Shown here in pieces: positions 33,417-43,893 of a DNA stretch of 64,000 bases. Numbering within the stretch: the first letter of the stretch is position 1; each line of letters begins with the position of its first letter. The stretch is from an uncultured Pedosphaera sp. GTDB lineage: Bacteria; Verrucomicrobiota; Verrucomicrobiia; Limisphaerales; Pedosphaeraceae. Both the position numbers and the translations under genes were made by a program. The stretch covers positions 116,286 to 180,285 of the forward strand of contig CAIXFN010000040.1 of NCBI GenBank assembly GCA_903918755.1, in the 5' to 3' direction. The notes under the pieces were generated by a model that was not told the origin of the DNA, did not search any database, and worked only from the letters and a program-made list of their open reading frames with translations.

Positions 33417-35099
33417 ATGACCGCCAACGACTCGGAACTGCTGGGCCAATTTGCCCGGGAGCAGTCGCAGGATGCCTTCACCGCGCTGGTGAACCGGCAT
33501 CTCAACCTGGTTTATTCGGCCGCCCTCCGCCAGGTCCGTTCCCCCCAACTCGCGGAGGAGGTGTCCCAAACGGTCTTCACCCAACTCGCCTGCTCCGCTG
33601 CCACCCTCCAACCCACCACCATTCTCCCCGCGTGGCTCTACCAGGTCACCCGCCACACCGCCATCGACCTTATCCGGAGCGAAGCGCGGCGGCAGGCGCG
33701 GGAACAAATCGCCTACCAGATGAGTGAACTTCACGAACCCTCCGCGGAATGGCCCCGGATTGAACCGTTGCTGGATGAGGCCATCGCGTCGCTGGAGGAG
33801 CCGGACCGCGCCGCCCTCCTGTTGCGATTTTTCGAGAACAAATCCTTGCGGGAGATCGGTATCGCCTTGGGCTCCAGCGAGGATGCGGCCCAAAAGCGCG
33901 TGGGTCGGGCCGTGGATCGGTTGCGCGACTACTTTTCCCGGCGCCAAATCTCGGTCGGTGCCGCCGCTTTGGCCGCACTCCTGACCACGCACGCCGTCCA
34001 CGCCGCTCCCGCCGGTCTCGCTGCTTCGGTCACCACTGGGGCCGTACTGTCCGCCGCCGCTTTTTCAAGTCCCGTTACTACCACCCTCATCAAATCCATT
34101 GCCATGACCACCTTACAAAAGACCGCCGTCGCCGTCGTTGTCACCGCCGCCCTCGCTGTCGCGGTGTACGAAAACCGCCAAACCGTCAGCCTGCGCGCCG
34201 AATTGGAAGCGGTGAAGCAGCAACAGGTCCAACAAGCTCCGCTCACCGCCCAGGTGCAGCAACTGCAGCAAGAGCGTGACCGGGCCACCAACCGGGCCGC
34301 CGCGCTGGCGGGGGAAAATGCCAGTCTGAAAAAGAGCCCGCCTGATGTGCTTAAATTGCGCGGCGAAGTCGGCCGCCTCCGCCAGGCCAATTCCGAAATC
34401 GGCTCCACCAACGCCATCAGTAAGCTGACTTCCAACCCGGAAACCAAGAAGCTCATGCGCGATCAGCAGAAAATGGGGATGGCCATGATTTTCAAGGGTT
34501 TCACCCAAAACGCCGGGTTGTCCGCGGATATGTCCGACAAATTCAATGATTTGCTGGCGGATCACATCATGGACAACGTCAACAACGTCACCACCGCCTT
34601 GCGCGATAAACCGACACCGGACCAACTCACCCAAATCTTTGCCGCCCAGGAAGCCACTCTCCAGGAAAAAATCCAGACCCTGCTCGGGCCGGATGGATTA
34701 GCCAAATACCAGGATTACTCCAAAAACCTCCTAGGCACCCTGACCGCCGACCAATTCAAAAGCAAGCTGACGGGCACCGACGCGGAGCAGCAGGACAAAT
34801 CCCAACAATTGGCGAAATTGCTCCACGAATCCACCCAGGCCGCCCTGACCACCGCCGGACTGCCCGCGGATTTCCAAACCGTTCCCATCCTGAACTTCCG
34901 GAATATCGCCTCCGAGACCGAGGCCGACCAGAGCCTGAAACTGTTGAGCGACATCTACGGCCGCGCCATGTCCAGCGGTGCCTCATTCCTCAGCCCCGAG
35001 GAAGTGACCAAATTCAAGGAATTCACCGCCACCGCCATCAATAATAACCGAGCCGCCCTCACCATGAATCGGACCATGATGGCCCCGATTTCCAACTGA
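33417..35099 (+). CDS. ECF sigma factor with membrane segment and coiled-coil tail
   Basis: Residues ~12-92 are sigma-70 region 2 (AFTALVNRHLNLVYSAALRQV, EEVSQTVF, PAWLYQVTRHTAIDLIR) and ~115-172 region 4 (LEEPDRAALLLRFFENKSL, EDAAQKRVGRAVDRLR). Instead of ending there, the protein runs on for nearly 390 residues: an Ala-rich linker, one hydrophobic span (~236-250, VAVVVTAALAVAVY), a Gln/Glu-rich coiled coil (~258-340) and a helical C-terminal domain ending in TMMAPISN. The sigma domains would be cytoplasmic and the tail periplasmic, so the protein may be held at the membrane and act as its own anti-sigma or sensor. Such fusions recur in Verrucomicrobiota and Planctomycetota. The ATG at 33417 is chosen by homology; the frame opens at 33375. 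Target promoters are unknown. Confidence 0.88.
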   Translation: MTANDSELLGQFAREQSQDAFTALVNRHLNLVYSAALRQVRSPQLAEEVSQTVFTQLACSAATLQPTTILPAWLYQVTRHTAIDLIRSEARRQAREQIAYQMSELHEPSAEWPRIEPLLDEAIASLEEPDRAALLLRFFENKSLREIGIALGSSEDAAQKRVGRAVDRLRDYFSRRQISVGAAALAALLTTHAVHAAPAGLAASVTTGAVLSAAAFSSPVTTTLIKSIAMTTLQKTAVAVVVTAALAVAVYENRQTVSLRAELEAVKQQQVQQAPLTAQVQQLQQERDRATNRAAALAGENASLKKSPPDVLKLRGEVGRLRQANSEIGSTNAISKLTSNPETKKLMRDQQKMGMAMIFKGFTQNAGLSADMSDKFNDLLADHIMDNVNNVTTALRDKPTPDQLTQIFAAQEATLQEKIQTLLGPDGLAKYQDYSKNLLGTLTADQFKSKLTGTDAEQQDKSQQLAKLLHESTQAALTTAGLPADFQTVPILNFRNIASETEADQSLKLLSDIYGRAMSSGASFLSPEEVTKFKEFTATAINNNRAALTMNRTMMAPISN

Positions 35100-35110
35100 G
35101 CCGCGCGACC

Positions 35111-36469
<1,359 letters not shown>

Positions 36470-36471
36470 TC

Positions 36472-36507
36472 TTTTTTTTCAGACGGGCGAGTTCACCCGC
36501 GCCCGTC
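36472..36507. repeat. T8 run followed by an 8-bp inverted repeat in the pyrH-mutM gap
   Basis: Eight T (36472-36479) lie just after the pyrH stop, then GACGGGCG (36482-36489) and CGCCCGTC (36500-36507) with a 10-nt loop. The T run is on the wrong side of the stem for a + strand intrinsic terminator, so a termination role is uncertain. Confidence 0.3.
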
Positions 36508-36615
36508 CTGCCCACCCCGGCTGGCGGGCAAAAATTCGCCCGAAAATCCCCATTCATCCAGCCCCGACCTTCCGTTCGCCCGGCTTACCGGTCCCTTTCC
36601 CATTCCATCCGCCCC

Positions 36616-37479
36616 ATGCCTGAACTCCCCGAAGTCGAAATCCTCGTCCGCCACCTCGCCCCCTTGGTTAAAAGCCGCACCATCCAGGGCGTCGAAATCC
36701 GCCGCCCCCGAGTCTTGGGTCCCACCCCGGCCACCGAAATCACCCAAGCACTGAACGGCGCCCGCTTCACGCACCTCATCCGGCGGGGCAAATTCTTGCT
36801 GTTCAGCCTGCGCTCCGCCGCCGACCGGGAACCCATCCTCCTCGTCGGACACCTGGGCATGACCGGCCGCATGTACCTGCTCCCGCACAGCGCCGAATTA
36901 CCCAAACACGCCGCCGTCGTCCTCGACTTGGGGCGACACAATTTCGTGTATGAAGACCCCCGCTATTTTGGCCGCCTGACCTTGGACCGCTCCAGCCTGA
37001 ACCGCCTCGGCCCCGAGCCTCTGGACCCCGAATTCACGGTCGCCAACTTCGCCGCCGACCTCCGCAAATCCGCCCAAGCCATCAAAATCAAGCTGCTGGA
37101 CCAAAGCCTCGTCGCCGGCGTGGGCAACATCTACGCCAGCGAAGCCCTGTTCCGGGCCGGCATCTCGCCCCGCATCGCGGCCCGCCGCCTCAAGCCCGAC
37201 CAAATCGAGCGCCTGCACACCGCCATCCGGGAAGTCCTCACCGCTGCCATCGACGCCGGCAGCACCCTGCCCCTCGATTTTGCGGGTGACACGCCCAATC
37301 GCAATCGCAACCGCCTGTTTTATTACGGCGCGGCCGGACCCGATTCCGGCTTTTACCAGGAGCGCCTCCAGGTGTACGACCGCGCCGACGCGCCCTGCGT
37401 CCGCTGCGCCACCCCCATCCGCCGCCTCATTCAGGCCGCCCGGAGCACCTTTTTCTGCCCCCAATGTCAGCGAAAATGA
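36616..37479 (+). CDS. mutM: Formamidopyrimidine-DNA glycosylase
   Basis: The 287-residue protein starts MPELPEVE, so the catalytic Pro2/Glu3 of the Fpg/Nei family are exact once Met1 is removed. GHLGMTGRMYLL and the helix-two-turn-helix segment SLVAGVGNIYASEALFRA are present. The C-terminus is the zinc finger with Cys pairs CVRC and CPQC. It excises 8-oxoguanine and FaPy lesions and nicks the abasic site. ARSTFF rather than Nei-type sequence around the finger supports MutM over Nei. The ATG at 36616 is fixed by the N-terminal catalytic proline. Confidence 0.95.
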   Translation: MPELPEVEILVRHLAPLVKSRTIQGVEIRRPRVLGPTPATEITQALNGARFTHLIRRGKFLLFSLRSAADREPILLVGHLGMTGRMYLLPHSAELPKHAAVVLDLGRHNFVYEDPRYFGRLTLDRSSLNRLGPEPLDPEFTVANFAADLRKSAQAIKIKLLDQSLVAGVGNIYASEALFRAGISPRIAARRLKPDQIERLHTAIREVLTAAIDAGSTLPLDFAGDTPNRNRNRLFYYGAAGPDSGFYQERLQVYDRADAPCVRCATPIRRLIQAARSTFFCPQCQRK

Positions 37480-37504
37480 AACTTCAAAAAAATCATTAAA
37501 TCCG

Positions 37505-37533
37505 TTGACGCCGCCCCGCCCCGCCATTAGATT
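37505..37533 (+). promoter_or_regulatory. Candidate promoter of tRNA-Asn
   Basis: TTGACG (37505-37510), 17-nt spacer, TAGATT (37528-37533). The expected start would be at about 37540, 10 nt upstream of the mature tRNA. Confidence 0.6.
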
Positions 37534-37549
37534 TTGCGTCCCGTTGGCA

Positions 37550-37624
37550 TCCAAAGTAGCTCAATGGTAGAGCAATCGGCTGTTAACCGATCGGTTGTAG
37601 GTTCGAGTCCTACCTTTGGAGCCA
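37550..37624 (+). tRNA. tRNA-Asn (anticodon GTT)
   Basis: A complete cloverleaf: acceptor stem TCCAAAG pairs with CTTTGGA, D-arm GCTCAATGGTAGAGC, anticodon loop CTGTTAA with GTT at 37582-37584, T-arm with GTTCGAGTCC, discriminator G, and an encoded CCA (37622-37624). Confidence 0.97.
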
Positions 37625-37840
37625 TTTTCAGCTGCTGCTGACGAAACGGGCTCCTCTTCAGCAAACGGGCACTTCTGGTCATCGCTCGTCCAACCACCAA
37701 GAACGAGTCATTCCACCAACCTCCGCGCCGCGGCCTGTCCAGCATAGCCTTGGCGAAGACGGATTCTCCCTGCGAATTCGGTTCCAGATTTACGGCCGAG
37801 ACCCCATTCCTCGCCCCAGCCAACCGGTGCCCGGCTCAAT

Positions 37841-38446
37841 TCATTTGCCGGATTTGGGTTTGTCCGCCAACTCAGCCCGAATCCGGGCGGCAATTTCACC
37901 GCTTAACTTGGCCAGGGCCCGGCTATGGGCCGCCGCCAGCGGTTCGTAGCCGACGCTGTTGACCGGTTCGACCGCGAAAGTGTGCCCCACGAAATTGGTG
38001 CCGCCCGTCGGTTCCTGAATCACCCACAAGGCCTCGAGCTCGGCGGACTTTCCTAATAGCGAATTAAACCTCTCTACATGAATCGTCACCTGGTAGGCCG
38101 CTCCGAACTTGGCCCAGGGGGCAGTGGCGACGTCCGTGGTGCCCAGCAAAATGGCCAGATCCCCCGCCACCACGCGGGCAATATTTTTGTCCAACGGTTC
38201 CGCCCAGCGATCCAGTTCGTCCTCCTCGACCCGGTTGGGCGCAACCTGGACCGTGATCTGGGGGTGGTCCACCATCGCGGGCACGGTGACTGGCCCGACG
38301 ACGATCGCACAGGTTACCGCCGGCAGACCCGACGGTTGCGCGGTCGAATTCAGCGTGTAAAAGCGGGACGGCGCCGAGGCGCAGCCAGCCGCCAGGCAGG
38401 CCAGTCCAGCGAGGGCGAGGAATCGGGAGAAGAATTGGGCGATCAT
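37841..38446 (-). CDS. pqiC: PqiC-like outer-membrane lipoprotein
   Basis: 201 residues with a lipoprotein signal peptide ending in LAAGC, then FYTLNS and an IVVGPVTVPAMVDHPQI segment, the start of the ABC-transport-auxiliary / PqiC (DUF330-type) fold. PqiC forms the outer-membrane end of the Pqi lipid transport bridge. Its ATG overlaps the stop of the pqiB-like gene (ATGA), and it is the last gene of the operon. The C-terminus is slightly longer than usual and Lys-rich (LADKPKSGK). Confidence 0.85.
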   Translation of the reverse strand: MIAQFFSRFLALAGLACLAAGCASAPSRFYTLNSTAQPSGLPAVTCAIVVGPVTVPAMVDHPQITVQVAPNRVEEDELDRWAEPLDKNIARVVAGDLAILLGTTDVATAPWAKFGAAYQVTIHVERFNSLLGKSAELEALWVIQEPTGGTNFVGHTFAVEPVNSVGYEPLAAAHSRALAKLSGEIAARIRAELADKPKSGK

Positions 38447-40038
38447 TTTACCTGTCCGGTTTTGCCGCGTATGAGGGCTTCGGGGTGGCGTTCAAGATAG
38501 TCAGCGAGTACGCGCAAAGCCCGTGCGGCATCGCCGCCCTGCAGCAGCAACTCGTTGAGTTCGGCGTTCAAGGGCGAATTGGGTTCGATCAATTTATGAG
38601 CGTCAGTCAACACGGTGCTGGCTTTGGCCAGGGCATTATCCGCGTTCGTCAAAGTCCCGCGCGCGTTGGCGAAGGTGGAACTAAATTCCGCCTGCATGTT
38701 CGTCAGCGCCCCTTGCGCGCCAGCCATGGCGCTTTGAACTTTGTCCATCAGGCCTTTGACGTCATCTTCGAGTCCACCCCCGGCGCCCGACACAGTCGGC
38801 AATTGGACCGGGATCCGGGACCAGTCAAGGGTCGCCGCCGGCTCATTGGTCATGAAATCCACCGAAACAAACCGGGCCCCCGTCAACAAACTGGCGGTTT
38901 TCAATTGCGCGCGCAATCCCCGCCGCACCAACGCATCCATCACCCGCTTATGTCGGCTCAACTCGTCCAGGCTCGGCAGCGCATTGACGAACGTGACGTC
39001 ATATTTCTCCGGGGAGATATGCGCGGTCACCGAGACGGTCAATTCCCCGGTCTTCGCATCAATTTGCGGGCTGATCCGGGTAACCTCGCCAATGGGAATG
39101 CCGCGAAATTCCACGGCCGCGCCTACCGCCAAACCCCGAATGGGCTGCTTGAAGTCGAAGACATAGAAATGCGGATCGTCGGTCTGGGGTTTGAACGCGT
39201 CGGCGCGGTCGTTGAACAAAGGAAAAATGGCATCCTTGGCCGCGGGCGGTTGGGGTGAATCGGCGGCGGGCGTTTCAAAGGCAATCCCCCCCGCGAGAAT
39301 GGTCATCAGTGATTCCGTTTGGACATGCAGTCCGCCGGTGCTCACCGAGAGATCAATCCCGCTCGCATGCCAGAACCGGGTGTCCTTAGTGACATAACGA
39401 TCGTAGGGCGCCTGAATAAAGATTCTCACCTTGAGAAAGTCGCCGCTCTTGTCCAAATCGCAGGTTTCCACCTGGCCTGCCGCCAACTGTCGCAAAAGCA
39501 CGGGCGTGCCCGGTCCCAGCGATCCCATTCGCGCAGTCTTCAGGGTAAAATGGCGTCCCAGAGTGTCGTCCAAAGGGGGCACCTCGTCCGCGATGAACTC
39601 GCGCACACTTTCCTGCGAGTGCCCGAGCTGCACGCCCAGGTAATCGCCGGAGATGAGCGTGCCGAGCCCCGTGATATTCAAACCGGACACCCTGGCCTTC
39701 ACCACCCAGAACTTGGTGTCCTTCACCAGGATATCCTTGGCCGACGGATGAATCCGGGCCGTGGCGATCACGTGTTTGTGGTCTTCGGCGAGTTCCACCC
39801 CCGTGACGGTGCCAATATGAATGCCGTTGTAATTGATTTTCGTTTTGTGCGCTTCGATGCCCTCGGCGGACACAAACGTAATCCGAATCTCGGGGCCCTT
39901 GTTGAAAATCTCGGTGGCGACAATCCAGAGCCCAGCGACACTGGCGACGATGGGGATGATCCACACGATGGAAACGTGCAACCGTCTTTTGGGGACGGTT
40001 TTGGCTTCTGGAACTTGGTTGTAATCGGGATCAGGCAT
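38443..40038 (-). CDS. pqiB: PqiB-like MCE protein
   Basis: 531 residues: an N-terminal membrane anchor (HVSIVWIIPIVASVAGLW) followed by three MCE (MlaD) domains (for example GIEAHKTKINYNGIHIGTV, GTPVLLRQLAAGQVE, GAAVEFRGIPIGEV) and a long C-terminal helical part (SAMAGAQGALTNMQAEF). PqiB hexamers form a tube across the periplasm that moves lipids between membranes. The ATG at 40038 overlaps the end of the preceding pqiA-like gene by 8 nt; an upstream in-frame ATG at 40083 would add 15 residues. Confidence 0.9.
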   Translation of the reverse strand: MPDPDYNQVPEAKTVPKRRLHVSIVWIIPIVASVAGLWIVATEIFNKGPEIRITFVSAEGIEAHKTKINYNGIHIGTVTGVELAEDHKHVIATARIHPSAKDILVKDTKFWVVKARVSGLNITGLGTLISGDYLGVQLGHSQESVREFIADEVPPLDDTLGRHFTLKTARMGSLGPGTPVLLRQLAAGQVETCDLDKSGDFLKVRIFIQAPYDRYVTKDTRFWHASGIDLSVSTGGLHVQTESLMTILAGGIAFETPAADSPQPPAAKDAIFPLFNDRADAFKPQTDDPHFYVFDFKQPIRGLAVGAAVEFRGIPIGEVTRISPQIDAKTGELTVSVTAHISPEKYDVTFVNALPSLDELSRHKRVMDALVRRGLRAQLKTASLLTGARFVSVDFMTNEPAATLDWSRIPVQLPTVSGAGGGLEDDVKGLMDKVQSAMAGAQGALTNMQAEFSSTFANARGTLTNADNALAKASTVLTDAHKLIEPNSPLNAELNELLLQGGDAARALRVLADYLERHPEALIRGKTGQVK

Positions 40039-40690
40039 GTTGAGGTTGTACTTGGGCCACGGTTGATTCGGGGGAGTTGGCATCCCAAAGCAGCCGCGGA
40101 TCGAAGGATTCGACCGCGAGCATGGTCAGCACAACGACGGCAGCGAAAAACAGCAACCCCGGGCCCGGCTCTACGACCATCAGGGGTTGTAGTTGAATCA
40201 GCGCCACGGTGAAGGTATCTACGAACACATCCACCATGGACCAGCGGCCGATGAATTCGACCATTCGGTAAAGCTTGACCCGCTGTGCGTTATTCCGCGG
40301 GGCGCCCCGTTTGACGGTCAACACCAGGTAAAGCATCGCGGCGATTTTCGCGCTGGGAATCATGATGCTGGCGATCACCACAATCAGCGAAAGCGGCCAA
40401 CCGGTGGGTGACCAAAGGAGCACAACTCCTTGCAGAATTGTATCGGACTCGGTGCCGGCGGCCGAGGTCGAGGACATCACCGGAAGTAAGTTGGCGGGCA
40501 CATAACACGCCATCGCCGCAATCAGGAAAGCCACGGTTCTTTGGAGGCTTTCCGGTTTGCGAAAATGCAGTTCCTCATCGCAGCGGGGACAGTAGCCGGT
40601 CTGGGCGCCCGGCGCCGGATGCGACAACAGGCCGCAAGTATGGCAACTCTGCAAGCCATGTTCCATGGCGCGCGGCGCGGCGGGGTTCAC
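40031..40690 (-). CDS. PqiA-domain membrane protein (second of two)
   Basis: 219 residues with an N-terminal zinc-ribbon-like pair of CxxC motifs (CHTC, CPRC) and about four membrane helices of the PqiA domain (FLIAAMACYVPANLLPVMS). In E. coli PqiA one polypeptide carries two such domains; here they are separate genes with a 4-nt ATGA overlap. The protein is the inner-membrane partner of the PqiB-like lipid tunnel. The segment MVEFIGRWSMVDVFVD is the conserved end of the PqiA domain. Confidence 0.88.
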   Translation of the reverse strand: MNPAAPRAMEHGLQSCHTCGLLSHPAPGAQTGYCPRCDEELHFRKPESLQRTVAFLIAAMACYVPANLLPVMSSTSAAGTESDTILQGVVLLWSPTGWPLSLIVVIASIMIPSAKIAAMLYLVLTVKRGAPRNNAQRVKLYRMVEFIGRWSMVDVFVDTFTVALIQLQPLMVVEPGPGLLFFAAVVVLTMLAVESFDPRLLWDANSPESTVAQVQPQHA

Positions 40691-41430
40691 GGTTGCACCT
40701 CCGGTGCAGTGGCGACGGGGTGTGGTTTATGGTTCGCCCACTCAATCCGCTCCCAAACTTCGCGCGGATCAAAACAGGAATCCATGGCCGCCAGCAACAT
40801 CACGAGGCCGAACAAGGAAAACAGAGCCAGTCCGGGAATAATGGTGGCGATTTCGGCGATTTTCGTCAGGGCGACGAGCACGCCGAGCAGCATGACTTCG
40901 ATCATGCTCCAGGTCCGGAAAAATTGGACATGGCGCAGAAGCACCCCAACCCAGAACGGGGGACGCGGGCGCCCGCAGCCGAGCGTGATGAGCAACAACA
41001 GCCCAATTTGCAAAGCCGGCGACAGAATCGCCGCGAAGAACACCAATACCGCGACAATCTTCTCTCCGTCCTGCCAAAGTTGTTGCGTGCCGCCCGCCAC
41101 CGTAGTGAAGGACTCGCGACCGACCGCGTTTACGCCCAACATCGGCACCGAATTGGCAATGACAAAGAGCGCGAGGGCGGCAATGGACAGCGCCAGCGTG
41201 CGGTTCAGGGAATCCGTTTTGTGCCGCCATAATCCTTTGCCACATTGCCGGCAGCGCACCGCAGCTCCAGTCGGCACTTCGGGAATGCGCTGGAGGAAAT
41301 CACAATCCGGACACGCCACCAGTGACGGCACCGTCAGGGGACGGTTCCAGACTCCGTGGCGATGGTGCCAGGGACTGTTGGCACTGCTTCCGTCCCGTGC
41401 GTTTGGTTCCGCTCTCGACGCAAGATCCAT
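40687..41430 (-). CDS. PqiA-domain membrane protein (first of two)
   Basis: About 247 residues with two CxxC pairs (CPDC, CRQC), then PqiA-type helices (LSIAALALFVIANSVPMLGV ... FFRTWSMIEVMLLGVLVAL). It matches the N-terminal half of two-domain PqiA, with the second half supplied by the next gene. It is the first gene of the pqiAABC operon. The start is uncertain: ATG at 41430 (MDLASRAEP) or 41466; neither has a clear ribosome site. The gene is divergent from the oxidoreductase gene at 41694. Confidence 0.85.
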   Translation of the reverse strand: MDLASRAEPNARDGSSANSPWHHRHGVWNRPLTVPSLVACPDCDFLQRIPEVPTGAAVRCRQCGKGLWRHKTDSLNRTLALSIAALALFVIANSVPMLGVNAVGRESFTTVAGGTQQLWQDGEKIVAVLVFFAAILSPALQIGLLLLITLGCGRPRPPFWVGVLLRHVQFFRTWSMIEVMLLGVLVALTKIAEIATIIPGLALFSLFGLVMLLAAMDSCFDPREVWERIEWANHKPHPVATAPEVQP

Positions 41431-41693
41431 TGGACTCAGTCTTGCCCACCCAAAATTGTCCCGCAATGAAAAAGCTGGCTGGCAAACTGCCTCTCGCTTC
41501 TGAACATATCACCAGAACTTTGAGTTATCCTCGGGCCAGGAATGGCGCGTGGATCCCCTAACAGAACAAAATCCGCAAAGGGTTTTGCCAGGAAGGGTTG
41601 GCGGCGGGAACCGGAGCGCGCGATGCTGCCTGACCCAAATGAAGCCACCTGCATGCTCCGGATTGGCGTCCCGCTGCGGGTTATCATAAATTT

Positions 41694-43055
41694 ATGAGCA
41701 CGATTCTGAAACCGGAGGGAAACGAGACGGCGAACAATTTGACCCGGCGCCAATTCCTGGCCACCTCCGGCCGGGTGGCCGCGGGCGCCGCCCTCGCCAG
41801 CGCCCTGCCCCGCGTCGGCTACGCCGCGGAAAGTAATACGATCAAGGTGGCGCTGGTGGGTTGCGGCGGGCGGGGTTCCGGGGCGGTGGTGCAAGCGCTT
41901 TCGACGGAGGGACCGGTCAAACTCTGGGCCATGGCGGATTATTTCAGCAGCCGCCTGGAAAGCAGCTTGGCCGCAGTGAAAAAGGAGCGCCCCGACCAGG
42001 TGGAAGTGCCACCAGATCGTCGGTTTACCGGCTTGGACGCCTTCAAGAAAGCCATGGATTCCCTGGACAAAGGCGATGTGGTCTTGCTGGCCACGCCGCC
42101 GGCCTTTCGATCCATCCACGTGGAATATGCGATTTCCAAGGGGCTGCATGTGTTCATGGAGAAATCCTTCGCGGTGGATGGCCCGGGAATCCGGCGTATT
42201 CTCAAATGCGGCGAAGAGGCGAAACGGAAGAATCTCAAAATCGCCGGCGGCTTGATGGAGCGGCACAGCGTTCCGTTGGCAGAGGCCATGAAGCGGATTC
42301 ATGACGGCCAGATCGGCCGCGTCATCACCGGCTGGGCGTATCGCGAACACGGCCCCGTCGGCGCGCCCCACCGCAATCCCGCCGGGAGCGAGCTCGATTT
42401 TCAAATCGCCAATTTCGCCAATTTCACGTGGCTGAACGGTTCGTTCTTCGTGGATTGGTTGATTCACAATATTGATGTGGCCTGTTGGCTGAAAAATGAC
42501 TGGCCCGTTTCCGTGCAAGGCATGGGCGGGCGCCAGGTGCGCCAGGACAAGGATCAACTTTTCGATCATTACGGGGTGGAATACACCTTCGCCGATGGCA
42601 CCCGCATGGTCGCCCAGGCGCGGCACGCGGAAGGCTGCTGGGATTTCTGGGGCGTGCAGGCGCATGGAACGGAAGGAAGCGCCATTCTGGGGGAAGGCGT
42701 GGATTCACCCCGCCTCTACAAGGGCTTTAACCAGACCCCCGAAAACCTGATCTGGGAGTTCAAGGGACCGAAGAACAACCCCTACCAGACGGAGCATGAT
42801 CTCCTGTTCCATGCCATCCGCCATGACCTGCCTTACAATGAGACGGAACGTTGCGCCAAATCCAACCTCACCGCCATCATGGGTCGCATGGCCTGCGAAT
42901 CCGGACGAAAGATCACCTGGGACGAGGCCCTGAATTCCAACCTTGAACTGGCCCCGGGATTGGACGGTTACAACCAGGCATCCAATCCCCCAGTCATGCC
43001 GGATGCGAATGGCGAATATCCCGTCGCCAAGCCCGGAAAAACGAAGGCCCTGTGA
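41694..43055 (+). CDS. Gfo/Idh/MocA-family oxidoreductase with Tat signal
   Basis: 453 residues. A twin-arginine signal (TRRQFLATSGRVAAGAALA) precedes the Rossmann domain (KVALVGCGGRGSGAV) and the GFO_IDH_MocA domain with EKSFAVDGPGIRRI. It should be an exported NAD(P)-binding oxidoreductase acting on a sugar or cyclitol. Verrucomicrobiota and Planctomycetota carry many such Tat-exported paralogues. The next gene, 25 nt downstream, encodes a DUF1080 protein, and the pair is consistent with 3-keto-glycoside metabolism. The substrate cannot be predicted. Confidence 0.9.
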   Translation: MSTILKPEGNETANNLTRRQFLATSGRVAAGAALASALPRVGYAAESNTIKVALVGCGGRGSGAVVQALSTEGPVKLWAMADYFSSRLESSLAAVKKERPDQVEVPPDRRFTGLDAFKKAMDSLDKGDVVLLATPPAFRSIHVEYAISKGLHVFMEKSFAVDGPGIRRILKCGEEAKRKNLKIAGGLMERHSVPLAEAMKRIHDGQIGRVITGWAYREHGPVGAPHRNPAGSELDFQIANFANFTWLNGSFFVDWLIHNIDVACWLKNDWPVSVQGMGGRQVRQDKDQLFDHYGVEYTFADGTRMVAQARHAEGCWDFWGVQAHGTEGSAILGEGVDSPRLYKGFNQTPENLIWEFKGPKNNPYQTEHDLLFHAIRHDLPYNETERCAKSNLTAIMGRMACESGRKITWDEALNSNLELAPGLDGYNQASNPPVMPDANGEYPVAKPGKTKAL

Positions 43056-43080
43056 ATCAAGTCCGTTGGAGCAATTAACG

Positions 43081-43893
43081 ATGAAGAAAACCCTACTACT
43101 GGTAATGGCCATCGCGGCCGCGAGCTTCGCCGACATCACCTGGCAAGCCCAAGCCGAGGTGTTGCGCGGTTACACTGACACCCCCCTGCTGCCGTCCGGC
43201 AAATGGCATGTGCACGATCCCCACCGGACGCAACCGGTCAAAGTGACGCCCGGTGCCAACTCCGGGCTCGGCACCGCCGCGCCGGGAGACGCCACTGTGC
43301 TCTTTGACGGGACCGATTTCTCCCACTGGGAAAGCGACAAGGGCGCGCCGCAATGGCTGCTGCGCGACGGCTACATGGAGATCAAGCCCGGCACCGGTAA
43401 TCTGCATACGAAGAAGAAATTCAGCGACTTCCAGTTGCATGTGGAGTTTTCGTTGCCGGTCGCTGCCGCCGGCAAACCGGACCCGGGCAACAGCGGCGTA
43501 TTCCTGCAGGGGATTTACGAGGTGCAGGTTTATGACATGGAAAACAGTTCCATTTATGCCGATGGCGGCTGTGGCGCGATTTACGGCCAATCACCGCCCC
43601 TCGTGAACGCCTGCCGTAAGCGTGGAGAATGGGAGTCCTTTGACATCACCTTCGAGGCGGCTCGCTGGAACGCCCAACACCAATTGATCCATCCCGCACT
43701 GGTGACGGTGTTCCACAACGGCGTGCTGATTCAGAACCGGCAGACGATTCTGGGTCCCTCGGGTCATCGGATTCTGGCCAATTATCAGCAGGAACTGCCC
43801 CCCACCGGACCGCTTTCCTTGCAGGAGCACGGGGATGTTGTGCGCTACCGCAACATTTGGATTCGCCAGATCCAGGAACAGGACAAACCCTAA
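43081..43893 (+). CDS. DUF1080 / 3-keto-disaccharide hydrolase-like exported protein
   Basis: 270 residues with a Sec signal peptide (MKKTLLLVMAIAAASFADI) and a concanavalin-like beta-sandwich of the DUF1080 family: VLFDGTDFSHWES near the start, then NSGVFLQGIYEVQVYD and YRNIWIRQI at the end. Members of the family hydrolyse 3-keto-glycosides. It is encoded 25 nt behind the Gfo/Idh/MocA gene, and the two likely form one transcript. The stop overlaps the stop of the convergent corrinoid-protein gene by 4 nt (CTAA). Confidence 0.88.
   Translation: MKKTLLLVMAIAAASFADITWQAQAEVLRGYTDTPLLPSGKWHVHDPHRTQPVKVTPGANSGLGTAAPGDATVLFDGTDFSHWESDKGAPQWLLRDGYMEIKPGTGNLHTKKKFSDFQLHVEFSLPVAAAGKPDPGNSGVFLQGIYEVQVYDMENSSIYADGGCGAIYGQSPPLVNACRKRGEWESFDITFEAARWNAQHQLIHPALVTVFHNGVLIQNRQTILGPSGHRILANYQQELPPTGPLSLQEHGDVVRYRNIWIRQIQEQDKP

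Noticed and set aside
36472..36507. T8 run plus stem considered as an intrinsic terminator of pyrH
   Set aside because: The T run is 5' of the stem on the + strand, and an A run follows it on the minus strand, so neither orientation fits.
37527..37823. 98-residue minus-strand frame containing KVGLEPTTDRLTADCSTIEL
   Set aside because: This peptide is a well-known artefact of translating tRNA genes on the opposite strand; it covers tRNA-Asn.
37625..37840. tRNA-Asn 3' side checked as an integration site
   Set aside because: No repeat of the tRNA 3' end and no integrase or foreign-looking gene follow; housekeeping-type pqi genes come next.
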